DNA of 56,651 bases from Verrucomicrobiota bacterium (GTDB lineage: Bacteria > Verrucomicrobiota > Verrucomicrobiia > Opitutales > Opitutaceae): positions 1 to 56,651 of the forward strand of contig JAPLTN010000096.1 of NCBI GenBank assembly GCA_026398135.1, in the 5' to 3' direction. The notes below the pieces were generated by a model. The model was not told the DNA's origin and did no database searches. It saw only the letters and a list, made by a program, of their open reading frames with translations. How positions within the stretch are numbered: the first letter of the stretch is position 1; the number at the start of each line of letters is the position of its first letter. The position numbers and the translations under genes are program-made. Of the stretch, positions 1-7,488 are shown piece after piece.

Positions 1-173
1 AAACCCAAGCGCTCCTCAACGGGGTGTTCGGCACTACATGCCTCCAGAAACTCGTCTTCCCTCGTAGCCGCCCGCCGCCAAAAATCCGCTCTCCTCTGAA
101 ACTTTTTTAGCCGACCGCGCCAACTGCGGAACTCGGGTTAAAGTGCTCTAGACGGGGCCAATGGGCATAAAAA
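1..173. other. Left-edge stretch without a recognisable gene
   Basis: I see no coding pattern, RNA or repeat I can defend here. One frame is open from the edge to a stop near position 99, but it is too short and has no recognisable protein features. It may hold the end of a gene lying outside the window. Confidence 0.4.
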
Positions 174-201
174 GGCCCGGGCTCCGCGAGGAGACCGGGC
201 C
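174..201 (-). terminator. Rho-independent terminator of the FKBP gene
   Basis: Arms GGCCCGG (174-180) and CCGGGCC (195-201), extended by CTCC/GGAG inside, form a GC-rich hairpin. Read on the minus strand it is followed by a short T run (complement of AAAAA before position 174). It lies 24 bases after the stop of the minus-strand FKBP gene. Confidence 0.85.
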
Positions 202-224
202 AGAGAGGTCAAGCGGGCTGTGAA

Positions 225-1037
225 TTACTTGGTGGCGGGGGCTGCCTCGGGGACGGGGGCACCCTCGGGGACGAGGGTGCCTTCGGGAGCAGGAGCGGCC
301 TCGGGCGGTTTGATTTCGAGCAGCTCGACATCGAACAGCAGGGTGGCGTTGGGCGGGATGGTGCCGCCGGCGCCGGCCGGGCCGTAACCGAGCTTGGAGG
401 GGATATAGAGTTTGATCTTACCGCCGGCACTGATGAGTTGGAGGCCTTCGGTCCAGCCGGGGATGACGCCGCCGAGGGGGAACTCGACCGGCTCGCCGCG
501 TTGCACGGAGCTGTCGAAGACGGTGCCGTCGAGGAGGCGTCCGGTATAGTGGACTTTGACGACATTTTCCGGGGTTGGCTTGGCGCCGGTGCCGGGTTCG
601 GTGATCTCGTAGTAGAGGCCGGTCGGGGTGGAAAGGATCTTGGGGTTTTTCTTCAGTTCGGTGAAGTAGGCGGCGGATTCAGCCTCGGCTTTCACTGCCA
701 ATTTGGCCTGGGCAACTTGCTGGCGGCCACCCAGCACGCGCTGGATTTCGGGGCCGAACTGGTCGGGGTTGAATTTGCCCTTAACACCACTGAACGCGGC
801 ATCAAGGCCCTTGAGGGCGGCGGCTTTTTCACCTTCGGTGATGCCGAAATCGGCGATGCCGATGCGTTGACCCACGAGGTAGCCGAAGGCTTCGAAGATC
901 TGCTCATCGGTGAACGCGGCGGGTGCCGGCGCGGTCACGGGAGGAGTGGTGGCGGTCTCCTGGGCGGAGGCGGCGGCGGTGGAGAGGACGCCGGCGGCGG
1001 CGAGGGCGGAGGCCTGCATTAGGCGGACGAGGTTCAT
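225..1037 (-). CDS. Exported FKBP-type peptidyl-prolyl cis-trans isomerase
   Basis: Catalyses cis-trans isomerisation of Xaa-Pro bonds and probably helps fold periplasmic or surface proteins. The 270-residue product starts with a signal peptide (MNLVRLMQASALAAAGVLS, then AAASAQ). An FKBP_N-like helical part (~35-135) with a predicted dimerisation role in the family is followed by the FKBP_C domain (~150-245), with recognisable VHYTGRLLDGTVFDSS, GVIPGWTEGLQL and YGPAGAGGTIPPN motifs. The tail is a low-complexity Pro/Ala/Glu run (PPEAAPAPEG...). I chose the ATG at 1037 because it places the signal peptide at the N-terminus; an in-frame ATG at 1109 would add 24 residues that do not resemble an export signal. 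Neither start has a clear ribosome binding site. Domain assignment is secure; its clients are unknown. Confidence 0.9.
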   Translation of the reverse strand: MNLVRLMQASALAAAGVLSTAAASAQETATTPPVTAPAPAAFTDEQIFEAFGYLVGQRIGIADFGITEGEKAAALKGLDAAFSGVKGKFNPDQFGPEIQRVLGGRQQVAQAKLAVKAEAESAAYFTELKKNPKILSTPTGLYYEITEPGTGAKPTPENVVKVHYTGRLLDGTVFDSSVQRGEPVEFPLGGVIPGWTEGLQLISAGGKIKLYIPSKLGYGPAGAGGTIPPNATLLFDVELLEIKPPEAAPAPEGTLVPEGAPVPEAAPATK

Positions 1038-1158
1038 GCGGTAGGGTTGGGTGATTTGGTTGCCGCAAAACAGGGCTGAGAAGCAGCCAAGGCGGATAAA
1101 CGGTGACATTGCCCGGCTAACTTTGTTGCTGGCAAACCGATACTCTTGAAAAAAATCA

Positions 1159-3993
1159 TCAGCGGGGCGGGAACTCGAAGTCGGCCTTTTTCTTGTCCTT
1201 GGAGAGGACGAGGTAGGCGCTGAAGGCGCGGCCGGCCTTGGACATGAAGCCGTCGATCAAGTTGGATTTACCCTCGGCGAGCAGGAGCTGGATTTCTTCG
1301 AGCGGGAGTTTCTTGCCGCAGACTTCGAGCTTGGTGGTGAAGACGGCGCGGGGCGCGTCGTCCGCGCCGGGCTTGGCCACGATGAAGGAGTCGTCGGTTT
1401 GGTAGAGCACGCCGTCTTTGTGAGAGGCGCTGGGCCCGATTTTTTTCGCGGCGGAGAGATCGAGCGGGGCCTTGGCCTTGCGGGCGACGGGTTTGCCGTC
1501 CTTGCCGGTTTTGGCCTCGCGAGGCGGGAACTCGAAGTTGGCTTTGCCTTCCTTGCGCACGAGGTAGGCCTTGAAGGGACGGTTGAACTTGCTGGTGAAG
1601 TTTTCGATCAGCGGAGTGCGGCCGGTGGTGATGCAGGTGATCAGGTCATCGCGGGTGAGCTCGCGTTTGCAGAGGATGCGGGAGAGCGAGAAGGTCTGCT
1701 CCCAGGCGTCGCCCTTGCGTTCGCGGAGGATGTATTTGGTGGGGGCTTCGCAGAGCTCGGCGCCGGACTTGGGGTCGGTCCAGAAGGGCACGAGGTCGGC
1801 GACGTCGGTCTTGTCGCCAAAATCCATCGCGACTTTTTTGCGGCCGGGCAGCTCGGCTTTTTCGTCGTCCACGATGCGGAGCTTGGCCGGGAAACGGTTG
1901 CCGGTGCGCGGGGAAACGAAGCCGTCGAGCGGGCCGACCTCGCCGGTGGTGACGAGCTGGCGGACCTCCTCTTCCTCGATTTTACGGCCGGTCATGACCT
2001 TGTAGATCATGAGGGTGCCGTCCTGGGTTTTGTAACCGCGGAGGGTCTCGAACATCGGTTTGCCGTCGGTGGGCGAGACGATGTCGGTGGTGCGGGAGTT
2101 GGACTCGTCTTCCTCGAAGCCTTTGACGCGTTCCACGATGCCGACGGTCTGGGCGATGACTTCCTTCATGAAGTCGTCGCGTTTGACCCGGCCCTGCTCC
2201 ATCTGGCGGAGCTTGAATTCCCACTCGCCGGTCATGGCGGGGGAGGTGAGGGCGTCGGCCTTTACGGCGTGGAGAAACTGGAGCAACGATTCGGCCTTGG
2301 GCGAAGGCACGAGCTCGCGTTGCTGGCGCTCCATGTACTTCTGGTTGATCAGGCCGTCGATGGTGTCGGCGCGGGTGGCCGGGGTGCCGAGACCGCGTTC
2401 CTTCATGGCCTCGGCCATGTCCTCGTCCTCGACCAGTTTGCCCGCGCCTTCCATGGCGGAGAGCAGGGTGGCTTCGGTGTAGCGTGGAGGCGGCTTGGTG
2501 CTCTCGGCGTGGAGGATGGCCTCGACGGTTTTGGCCTTGGCGGCGTCGGCGGGGGAGAGCGCGGGCAGGGCCTTGGTGGGCGCGTCTTTTTTGCCCTCGG
2601 GGGCGGTCTCGTCTTCGAGGGCGGCGGCTTTGCCATAGACGGCCAGCCAGCCGGCGTCGGTGAGGACTTTGCCCTCGGTTTTGAAATCGTGCTGCCCGGC
2701 GATGGTCGAGATGCGGGTGGTGACGTCGAAGTGGGCCTCGGGGTAGAAGGCGGCGACGAAACGGCGGGCGATCATATCGTAAACCTTGGCCTCCATCTCA
2801 TCGAGCGACTTGGGCTCGGCGGTGGTGGGGATGATGGCAAAGTGGTCCGAGATCTGGGCGTTGTTAAAAATCTTTTTGTTACCGGGGCGTATCCAGGCGG
2901 ACTGGACGACCTTGGCGGCGTGGGCGGCGAGGTCGCCGGAGAGGGCCTGCATGGTCTCGCGCACGGTGGCGGCGTAGTCCTCGGGCAGGGCGCGGGCGTC
3001 GGTACGGGGGTAGGTGATGAGTTTGTGGCGCTCGTAGAGTGCCTGGGCGATCTGGAGGGTGCGGCGGGCGGAGAGGCCGAAGCGGCCGTTGGCCTCGCGT
3101 TGCAAGGTGGTGAGATCGTAGAGGCGCGGGGAAGCCTGGGTGGTGGGCTTTTTCTCCTCGCGGACAGCGGCGGCGGGCTGGCCCTGGCAGGCGGCGAGCA
3201 CGGCGCGGGCGGCTTTCTCGTCCCAGAGGCGGTCGGCGCGGTCGTGCTCGTTGGCAGTGTCGCGCTTGAAGGCGGCTTTCTGGTAAACGCCTTCGTAAGC
3301 GCCTTGGGCGACCTGGAACTGGGCGGTGAGCCGCCAGAAGGCGCGGGGTTTGAAATTGCGGATTTCGAGCTCCCGGGCGTAAACGATGGCGAGGGTGGGG
3401 GTCTGCACGCGGCCGACCGAGGCGACATTGCCGGCGCGGGAGCCGAACATGCGTTTGGTGAGGGCGCGGGTTCCATTGATGCCGATCAGCCAATCGCTTT
3501 CGGAGCGGCAGCGGGCGGCGTCGGCCAGGCCGGAGAGATCGGAGCCGTCGCGCAGTTTCTCGAAGGCTTTTTTGATGCCGTCGGCGGTCATGCTCTGCAT
3601 CCAGGCGCGTTTCACCGGCAACTTGGATTTGGCCAACTGGTAGAGGTAAACGAAGATCAGTTCGCCCTCTCGGCCGGCGTCGCAGGCGTTGATGACCTGG
3701 TCCACGTCTTTGCGGGCGAGGAGTTTTTTTAGCAGGGAAAACTTCTCCTTGGAGTCTTCGATGGGCTTGAGTCCGAATTTCTCCGGGATGATGGGAAGGG
3801 TCTCCAAGCGCCAGAAGCCGTATTTCTTTTTATCGATGTCCTCGGGCATCTCCAGCTCGACCACGTGGCCGACGGCGGAGGAGATCACCCATTCGTCGTT
3901 CTCGTACCAATCACCGGTTTTGGGGACTTTTCCGAGGGCGCGGGCAAGGTCGGCCGCGACGGACGGCTTTTCGGCGATGACGAGAGACTTCAT
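1159..3993 (-). CDS. topB: DNA topoisomerase III (type IA)
   Basis: Type IA topoisomerase that cuts one strand and passes another through, used in decatenation and recombination-intermediate removal. The Toprim domain is at the N-terminus (KSLVIAEKPSVA; acidic DAGREGELI near residue 90). The catalytic tyrosine is Tyr328 in LITYPRTDAR, the same number as E. coli TopB. The start is the ATG at 3993 (MKSLVIAEKPS); an upstream start at 4032 only adds a non-conserved leader. The protein is 944 residues, well above the ~650 of E. coli TopB. The excess is a C-terminal extension with three copies of a topoisomerase C-terminal repeat, each ending near FEFPPR or a variant and containing G-x-hydrophobic-I-x-x-F-x-S-(K/R)-x-x-R-x-F. 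Such repeats are known in TopB-like proteins of several phyla and are thought to be degraded zinc-finger DNA-binding units. Confidence 0.95.
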   Translation of the reverse strand: MKSLVIAEKPSVAADLARALGKVPKTGDWYENDEWVISSAVGHVVELEMPEDIDKKKYGFWRLETLPIIPEKFGLKPIEDSKEKFSLLKKLLARKDVDQVINACDAGREGELIFVYLYQLAKSKLPVKRAWMQSMTADGIKKAFEKLRDGSDLSGLADAARCRSESDWLIGINGTRALTKRMFGSRAGNVASVGRVQTPTLAIVYARELEIRNFKPRAFWRLTAQFQVAQGAYEGVYQKAAFKRDTANEHDRADRLWDEKAARAVLAACQGQPAAAVREEKKPTTQASPRLYDLTTLQREANGRFGLSARRTLQIAQALYERHKLITYPRTDARALPEDYAATVRETMQALSGDLAAHAAKVVQSAWIRPGNKKIFNNAQISDHFAIIPTTAEPKSLDEMEAKVYDMIARRFVAAFYPEAHFDVTTRISTIAGQHDFKTEGKVLTDAGWLAVYGKAAALEDETAPEGKKDAPTKALPALSPADAAKAKTVEAILHAESTKPPPRYTEATLLSAMEGAGKLVEDEDMAEAMKERGLGTPATRADTIDGLINQKYMERQQRELVPSPKAESLLQFLHAVKADALTSPAMTGEWEFKLRQMEQGRVKRDDFMKEVIAQTVGIVERVKGFEEDESNSRTTDIVSPTDGKPMFETLRGYKTQDGTLMIYKVMTGRKIEEEEVRQLVTTGEVGPLDGFVSPRTGNRFPAKLRIVDDEKAELPGRKKVAMDFGDKTDVADLVPFWTDPKSGAELCEAPTKYILRERKGDAWEQTFSLSRILCKRELTRDDLITCITTGRTPLIENFTSKFNRPFKAYLVRKEGKANFEFPPREAKTGKDGKPVARKAKAPLDLSAAKKIGPSASHKDGVLYQTDDSFIVAKPGADDAPRAVFTTKLEVCGKKLPLEEIQLLLAEGKSNLIDGFMSKAGRAFSAYLVLSKDKKKADFEFPPR

Positions 3994-4066
3994 GGGTTTC
4001 GTGCGCGTAGGGAGCGAGAGCGGCAAGCGCAAGCGCGACTTTTTTTAGACCGACGCGGGAAGCAGT

Positions 4067-4546
4067 TTATTTAAGCGGATAAACCTTCGTCTCGGGCGCC
4101 AGGCGCAAGCGCTGATCCAGCTCGAAAAACACCGCTGGCGTCGGCCGTAGCGCGGCGAAGCGCGGATGGGTCGGATTTAGGAGATAGTTAAATTCCTGTG
4201 GCACGATCACGCTGGGGACCGCCAAGGCGAGTCCGCCCGCCTTGCGCAGCCAGCGGTCGCCCAGCGCCCGGGTCTGGGCGAGGTCGTCGCGCCGGCTGAA
4301 GGCGTCGGCCGGAAGCGCCTCGACGTCCTCGGCTGCCAAATCGACCTGGATGAAGGAAAACATCGGCAGGGGTGCGGCGGTATCGAGGTGCACCAGAGTT
4401 TCGAGCAAGGCCAGTGAACGGGCTGCGCTGGTATAAACCACGCGCAGGCCCGGGCTGTTCCAGCGTCCGCCAAAGAGTTTTGCGCCCTCACCGCTGAAGG
4501 CCTCCGGGGCACGAGTGGTGCGTGTCAGACGAAAGACCGTCGGCAT
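4067..4546 (-). CDS. RES-domain toxin
   Basis: 159 residues, the usual size for RES-family toxins. Conserved positions are visible: Arg in FGGRWNSPG, Tyr in VVYTSAARSLALLETLVH with the Glu of LLET, and a C-terminal Ser/Asn segment (VPSVIVPQEFNYLLNP). Characterised relatives either degrade NAD+ (MbcT) or ADP-ribosylate targets (ParT); which applies here cannot be told from sequence. The gene lies six bases downstream of its antitoxin gene, the normal antitoxin-first order. The family call is secure; present activity is inferred. Confidence 0.9.
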   Translation of the reverse strand: MPTVFRLTRTTRAPEAFSGEGAKLFGGRWNSPGLRVVYTSAARSLALLETLVHLDTAAPLPMFSFIQVDLAAEDVEALPADAFSRRDDLAQTRALGDRWLRKAGGLALAVPSVIVPQEFNYLLNPTHPRFAALRPTPAVFFELDQRLRLAPETKVYPLK

Positions 4547-4552
4547 CGCAGA

Positions 4553-5020
4553 CTAGTTATAGACCCCGTATTCGAGCCGACCGATGAGGTTTTCGACCTC
4601 GCGGGCACCGGGCTCGGTCTCGGCGTAATCCAGCGGGGTGGCCCCGCCCAGAGCCAGCGCCGGACGCCGCAACCATTCCCGGGCGGTTTGTTCGTTTAGG
4701 TCGAACAGCTGCGCGGCCTGCCAAAACAACCGCGCATAACGCACGATGCGGTCTCCATGCGCCGAATCCAAGGGGGCCCCGTCGTGGCGACGCCGCGCCA
4801 AGGTGGCGACCGAGATACCGACCTTTTGGGCCATGGCCTCGACTGTCAGGCCCAGCAGCTCGCGTAACGCATCAAACTCGACCAAGGGCAGGCCAACCCG
4901 GATCGCGCTCATCATCGCCGGTCCGTCGAGGTGGGGATGCGCAGGCTCAAGGGTGGGGATTTCGTGAAGAGCTCCCGCGTGCAGGCGGCTGGGATGTTGT
5001 AAAATCAGGGCATCATTCAT
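4553..5020 (-). CDS. Xre/MbcA/ParS-type antitoxin (DUF2384 family)
   Basis: 155-residue partner of the RES toxin. A helix-turn-helix region (LRELLGLTVEAMAQKVGISVATLARRR, about residues 53-79) is followed by the DUF2384-like C-terminal part (RIVRYARLFWQAAQLFD ... AREWLRRPALALGGATPLDYAETE) that contacts the toxin in known complexes. A TATACT -10-like hexamer sits at 5026-5031 on the minus strand, only six bases before the ATG, so the message may be leaderless; I see no good -35. Autorepression by the toxin-antitoxin complex is usual in the family but no clear operator was identified. Confidence 0.88.
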   Translation of the reverse strand: MNDALILQHPSRLHAGALHEIPTLEPAHPHLDGPAMMSAIRVGLPLVEFDALRELLGLTVEAMAQKVGISVATLARRRHDGAPLDSAHGDRIVRYARLFWQAAQLFDLNEQTAREWLRRPALALGGATPLDYAETEPGAREVENLIGRLEYGVYN

Positions 5021-5066
5021 TTGAGAGTATAAAATAAATCAAATGAGCGGAAGCCAAGCAAAAAAT

Positions 5067-5097
5067 ATCCCGCCTGCGCATTGGAGCGAGGCGGGAT
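5067..5097 (-). terminator. Rho-independent terminator of the aminotransferase gene
   Basis: Perfect 9-bp arms ATCCCGCCT (5067-5075) and AGGCGGGAT (5089-5097). On the minus strand the hairpin is followed by ATTTTTTG. It lies 30 bases after the aminotransferase stop and separates it from the antitoxin gene just downstream. Confidence 0.85.
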
Positions 5098-5126
5098 GAA
5101 GCTGAGATCGTCGGCAGGTTAAATTT

Positions 5127-6215
5127 TTAAGCGGCGACCTTCGGGCACTCGGCGAGGGCGGAGTCGAAGGAGGCGAGCATGCTGGCGATGGTGGCGTCGG
5201 TTTCGTCGCCCATGTTGGAGATGCGGAAGGTCTTGCCCTTGAGTTTGCCGTAACCGCCATCGATCACGAGGCTGTGCTTGGACTTCAGGGTCTTGTTAAG
5301 CGCGGCGAGATCGTAGTTCAGGTTGTTGGCGAAACAGTTGAGGGCGATGGAGCCATAGCCTTCCTTGGGGAACATTTTAAAACCCTTGGCCAGAATGTGG
5401 TCGCGCACCGTTTTATTGAGACGGGCATGGCGGGCGTAGCGGGCTTCGATGCCCTCGGCTTTGATGTCTTCGAGCTTGGACTTGAGCGCGTAGATCAACG
5501 CGATGGACGGGGTGCTGGGGGTCATGCCGGCTTCGTGGTTCTTTTGGAACTCGACGAAATCGAAATAATACCCGCGGTCGGCGAGAGTGGCGGCGCGTTC
5601 GAGGGCGCGTTTGGAAACGCTGACCAGCGCCAGACCGGGCGGCATGGCCAAGGCTTTTTGCGAACCGGTGATCAGCACGTCGATGCCGAGTTCGTCTTTC
5701 TTGATCGGCACCACCGAGAACGAGCTAACGGTGTCCACGATCGAGATGACGTCGGGGAATTCGCGGATCACGGCCATCAGAGCGGGCAGATCACTCATGC
5801 AACCGCAGGAAGTCTCGTTGTGAATCAGGGTGATGGCGTCGTAGGCCCCGGTGGCGAGCTCGCGGCGCACGGCCTCGGGATCGACGGGCTGGCCCCACTC
5901 GGCCTTGAGCGCGCCGGCGGCCTTGCCGCAACGCAGGGAAACGTCGTACCATTTGTCGGAGAACGCGCCGTTCATGCAGTTAAGAACTTTTTTCTTAACC
6001 ACGTTACGGATAGCGCCTTCCATGATTCCCCAGGCCGAGCTGGTGGAGAGGTAAACCGGGTCCGTAGTGTAGAACAGGGCCTGGAGGTCAGGTTGAATCG
6101 CATTGTAGAGCGCGACGAAATCGTTGCTACGGTGGCCGATCATGCCCTGGGCCATGGCCTTAAGGGTTTTTTCAGAAACGGCGATGGGGCCGGGAATAAA
6201 GAGTTTGTAGCTCAT
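5127..6215 (-). CDS. Class V PLP-dependent aminotransferase (alanine/serine-glyoxylate type)
   Basis: 362 residues of the alanine-glyoxylate / serine-pyruvate aminotransferase group (COG0075). The N-terminus LFIPGPIAVSEKTLKAM and the IGHRSNDF motif are typical of this group. The PLP-binding lysine is Lys187 in ITGSQKALAMPPG, preceded by IVDTVSSF, whose Asp contacts the pyridine nitrogen. Substrate cannot be fixed: relatives act on alanine, serine or phosphoserine-like substrates, and in organisms lacking a SerC orthologue they can serve serine synthesis. Single gene, with its own terminator. Confidence 0.85.
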   Translation of the reverse strand: MSYKLFIPGPIAVSEKTLKAMAQGMIGHRSNDFVALYNAIQPDLQALFYTTDPVYLSTSSAWGIMEGAIRNVVKKKVLNCMNGAFSDKWYDVSLRCGKAAGALKAEWGQPVDPEAVRRELATGAYDAITLIHNETSCGCMSDLPALMAVIREFPDVISIVDTVSSFSVVPIKKDELGIDVLITGSQKALAMPPGLALVSVSKRALERAATLADRGYYFDFVEFQKNHEAGMTPSTPSIALIYALKSKLEDIKAEGIEARYARHARLNKTVRDHILAKGFKMFPKEGYGSIALNCFANNLNYDLAALNKTLKSKHSLVIDGGYGKLKGKTFRISNMGDETDATIASMLASFDSALAECPKVAA

Positions 6216-6313
6216 GATATGTGGGTTTTGCGGGGGATGGTCTGCGGTGAAAGTGAAAGGGCTAAACGAAGCGGTTCTGTGACCTGCCGGTCAAATCCGA
6301 TTTCCCGCTTCGT

Positions 6314-7450
6314 TTACGAACTCAGGCGGCGGAAGGTGGCGACGTAGAAGCCGTCGTTATCATCGGTTCCCGGAGCTATCGTGCGTGCAGGGGCGTCGAT
6401 TTGGTAGGTGCCGGAGTGGCGCGTGAGAAACGCTTCGGCGACCAGGCGATTTTCAGTGCGGGCAATCGAACAGGTGGCGTAAACGAGCAGACCGCCCGGG
6501 CGCACCCGGGGCGCGGCTTGATCGAGGATCGTGCTCTGGAGCTGAGCGGCGGCGCGCAGATCGGCTTGGGTCGTGCAGGCCATCAGATGAGGCGCGCGCC
6601 GCCAGGTGCCGCTGCCGGAACAGGGGGCATCCACCAGCACGCCGTCGTAGGCGTCGCCCGTTGTGCCTGGGGTGTGGATACGGCCGGCCAGACCGGCCCG
6701 GTTGGCGCGGACGCGGAGCTCGGCCAAGGGGGCGCTGCGGGTGTCGGTGGCGTCGATCCGCGCGGAGGGGCCCAGCAGGCGGGCGAGTTGGAGGGTTTTG
6801 CCTCCTGCTCCGGCGCAGGCGTCGAGCCAGCGCGGGCCGGGTGAACGGCTGGGAATATCCAAACCGGCCAAGATGTGCTGCGAGCCGGCGTCCTGCACTT
6901 CGTAGCGGCCCTCTTCGTAGGTGCGGGCCGAGCTGACGTTGGTCTCGGGCGGGAGCCGCCAGGCATCGGGCAGGCTGGGGTGGCGCTCTGCGGTCCAGCC
7001 CCGGGCCGCCCAATCGGCGAAGACCTCCTCGGGGTCGTCGGTTTGCAGGCGAACCCACAAGGGTGCGCGCGTGAGCAGGGCGCGGGCGGCAGCGTCTGGG
7101 GCGGTGCCGGTTTCGCACTCTTCGGCGAACCAATCGGGCATCAGCTCCAAGGCGGTAAACTCGGGAGCGGGTGTGGCGGCGAACGCCTCGCGGAAGCCCT
7201 CGGTTTCACGGGTGGCGGCGCAGGCGCGGGCGACGAGCGCGGCCCAGATCGTCTCGTCGGTGACGCTGCCGAGGACGCGCGCCAAACGGGTGGCGGTGAG
7301 CAATAGCTCGCGGTAAAAACGGCGGTCGCGGCTGCCGAAACGGCGGTCGGCCAGCAGGGCTTGCAGCCGGCCGGGCATGGCACGGTCGAGCGGTTGCAGG
7401 CGCTCCCAAAGGGTGCGCGCGATTCGGAGCTGGTTGGGAGCGAAACTCAT
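6314..7450 (-). CDS. RsmB/NOP-family RNA (cytosine-5) methyltransferase
   Basis: 378 residues. The C-terminal Rossmann methyltransferase domain shows motif I (LDACAGAGGKTLQLA), motif IV with one cysteine (VDAPCSGSGTWRR) and motif VI with the second, catalytic cysteine (YATCSIARTENR); two cysteines are the mark of RNA m5C enzymes. A YEVQDAGSQHI segment just before motif I is also typical. The N-terminal ~150 residues are helical and could be a NusB-like domain as in RsmB. The target is probably rRNA, but the exact cytosine cannot be given. Confidence 0.88.
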   Translation of the reverse strand: MSFAPNQLRIARTLWERLQPLDRAMPGRLQALLADRRFGSRDRRFYRELLLTATRLARVLGSVTDETIWAALVARACAATRETEGFREAFAATPAPEFTALELMPDWFAEECETGTAPDAAARALLTRAPLWVRLQTDDPEEVFADWAARGWTAERHPSLPDAWRLPPETNVSSARTYEEGRYEVQDAGSQHILAGLDIPSRSPGPRWLDACAGAGGKTLQLARLLGPSARIDATDTRSAPLAELRVRANRAGLAGRIHTPGTTGDAYDGVLVDAPCSGSGTWRRAPHLMACTTQADLRAAAQLQSTILDQAAPRVRPGGLLVYATCSIARTENRLVAEAFLTRHSGTYQIDAPARTIAPGTDDNDGFYVATFRRLSS

Positions 7451-7488
7451 GGCGGGCGGGACAGGCCGATAGGGCGGCCTGCGGTCGC

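Noticed and set aside
1399-3732. 777-codon plus-strand frame opposite topB
   Set aside because: Gly/Glu/Val-rich translation is the antisense shadow of a GC-rich gene; topB has all motifs.
5274-6347. Long plus-strand frame opposite the aminotransferase
   Set aside because: Shadow frame; the minus-strand protein has a PLP lysine and family motifs.
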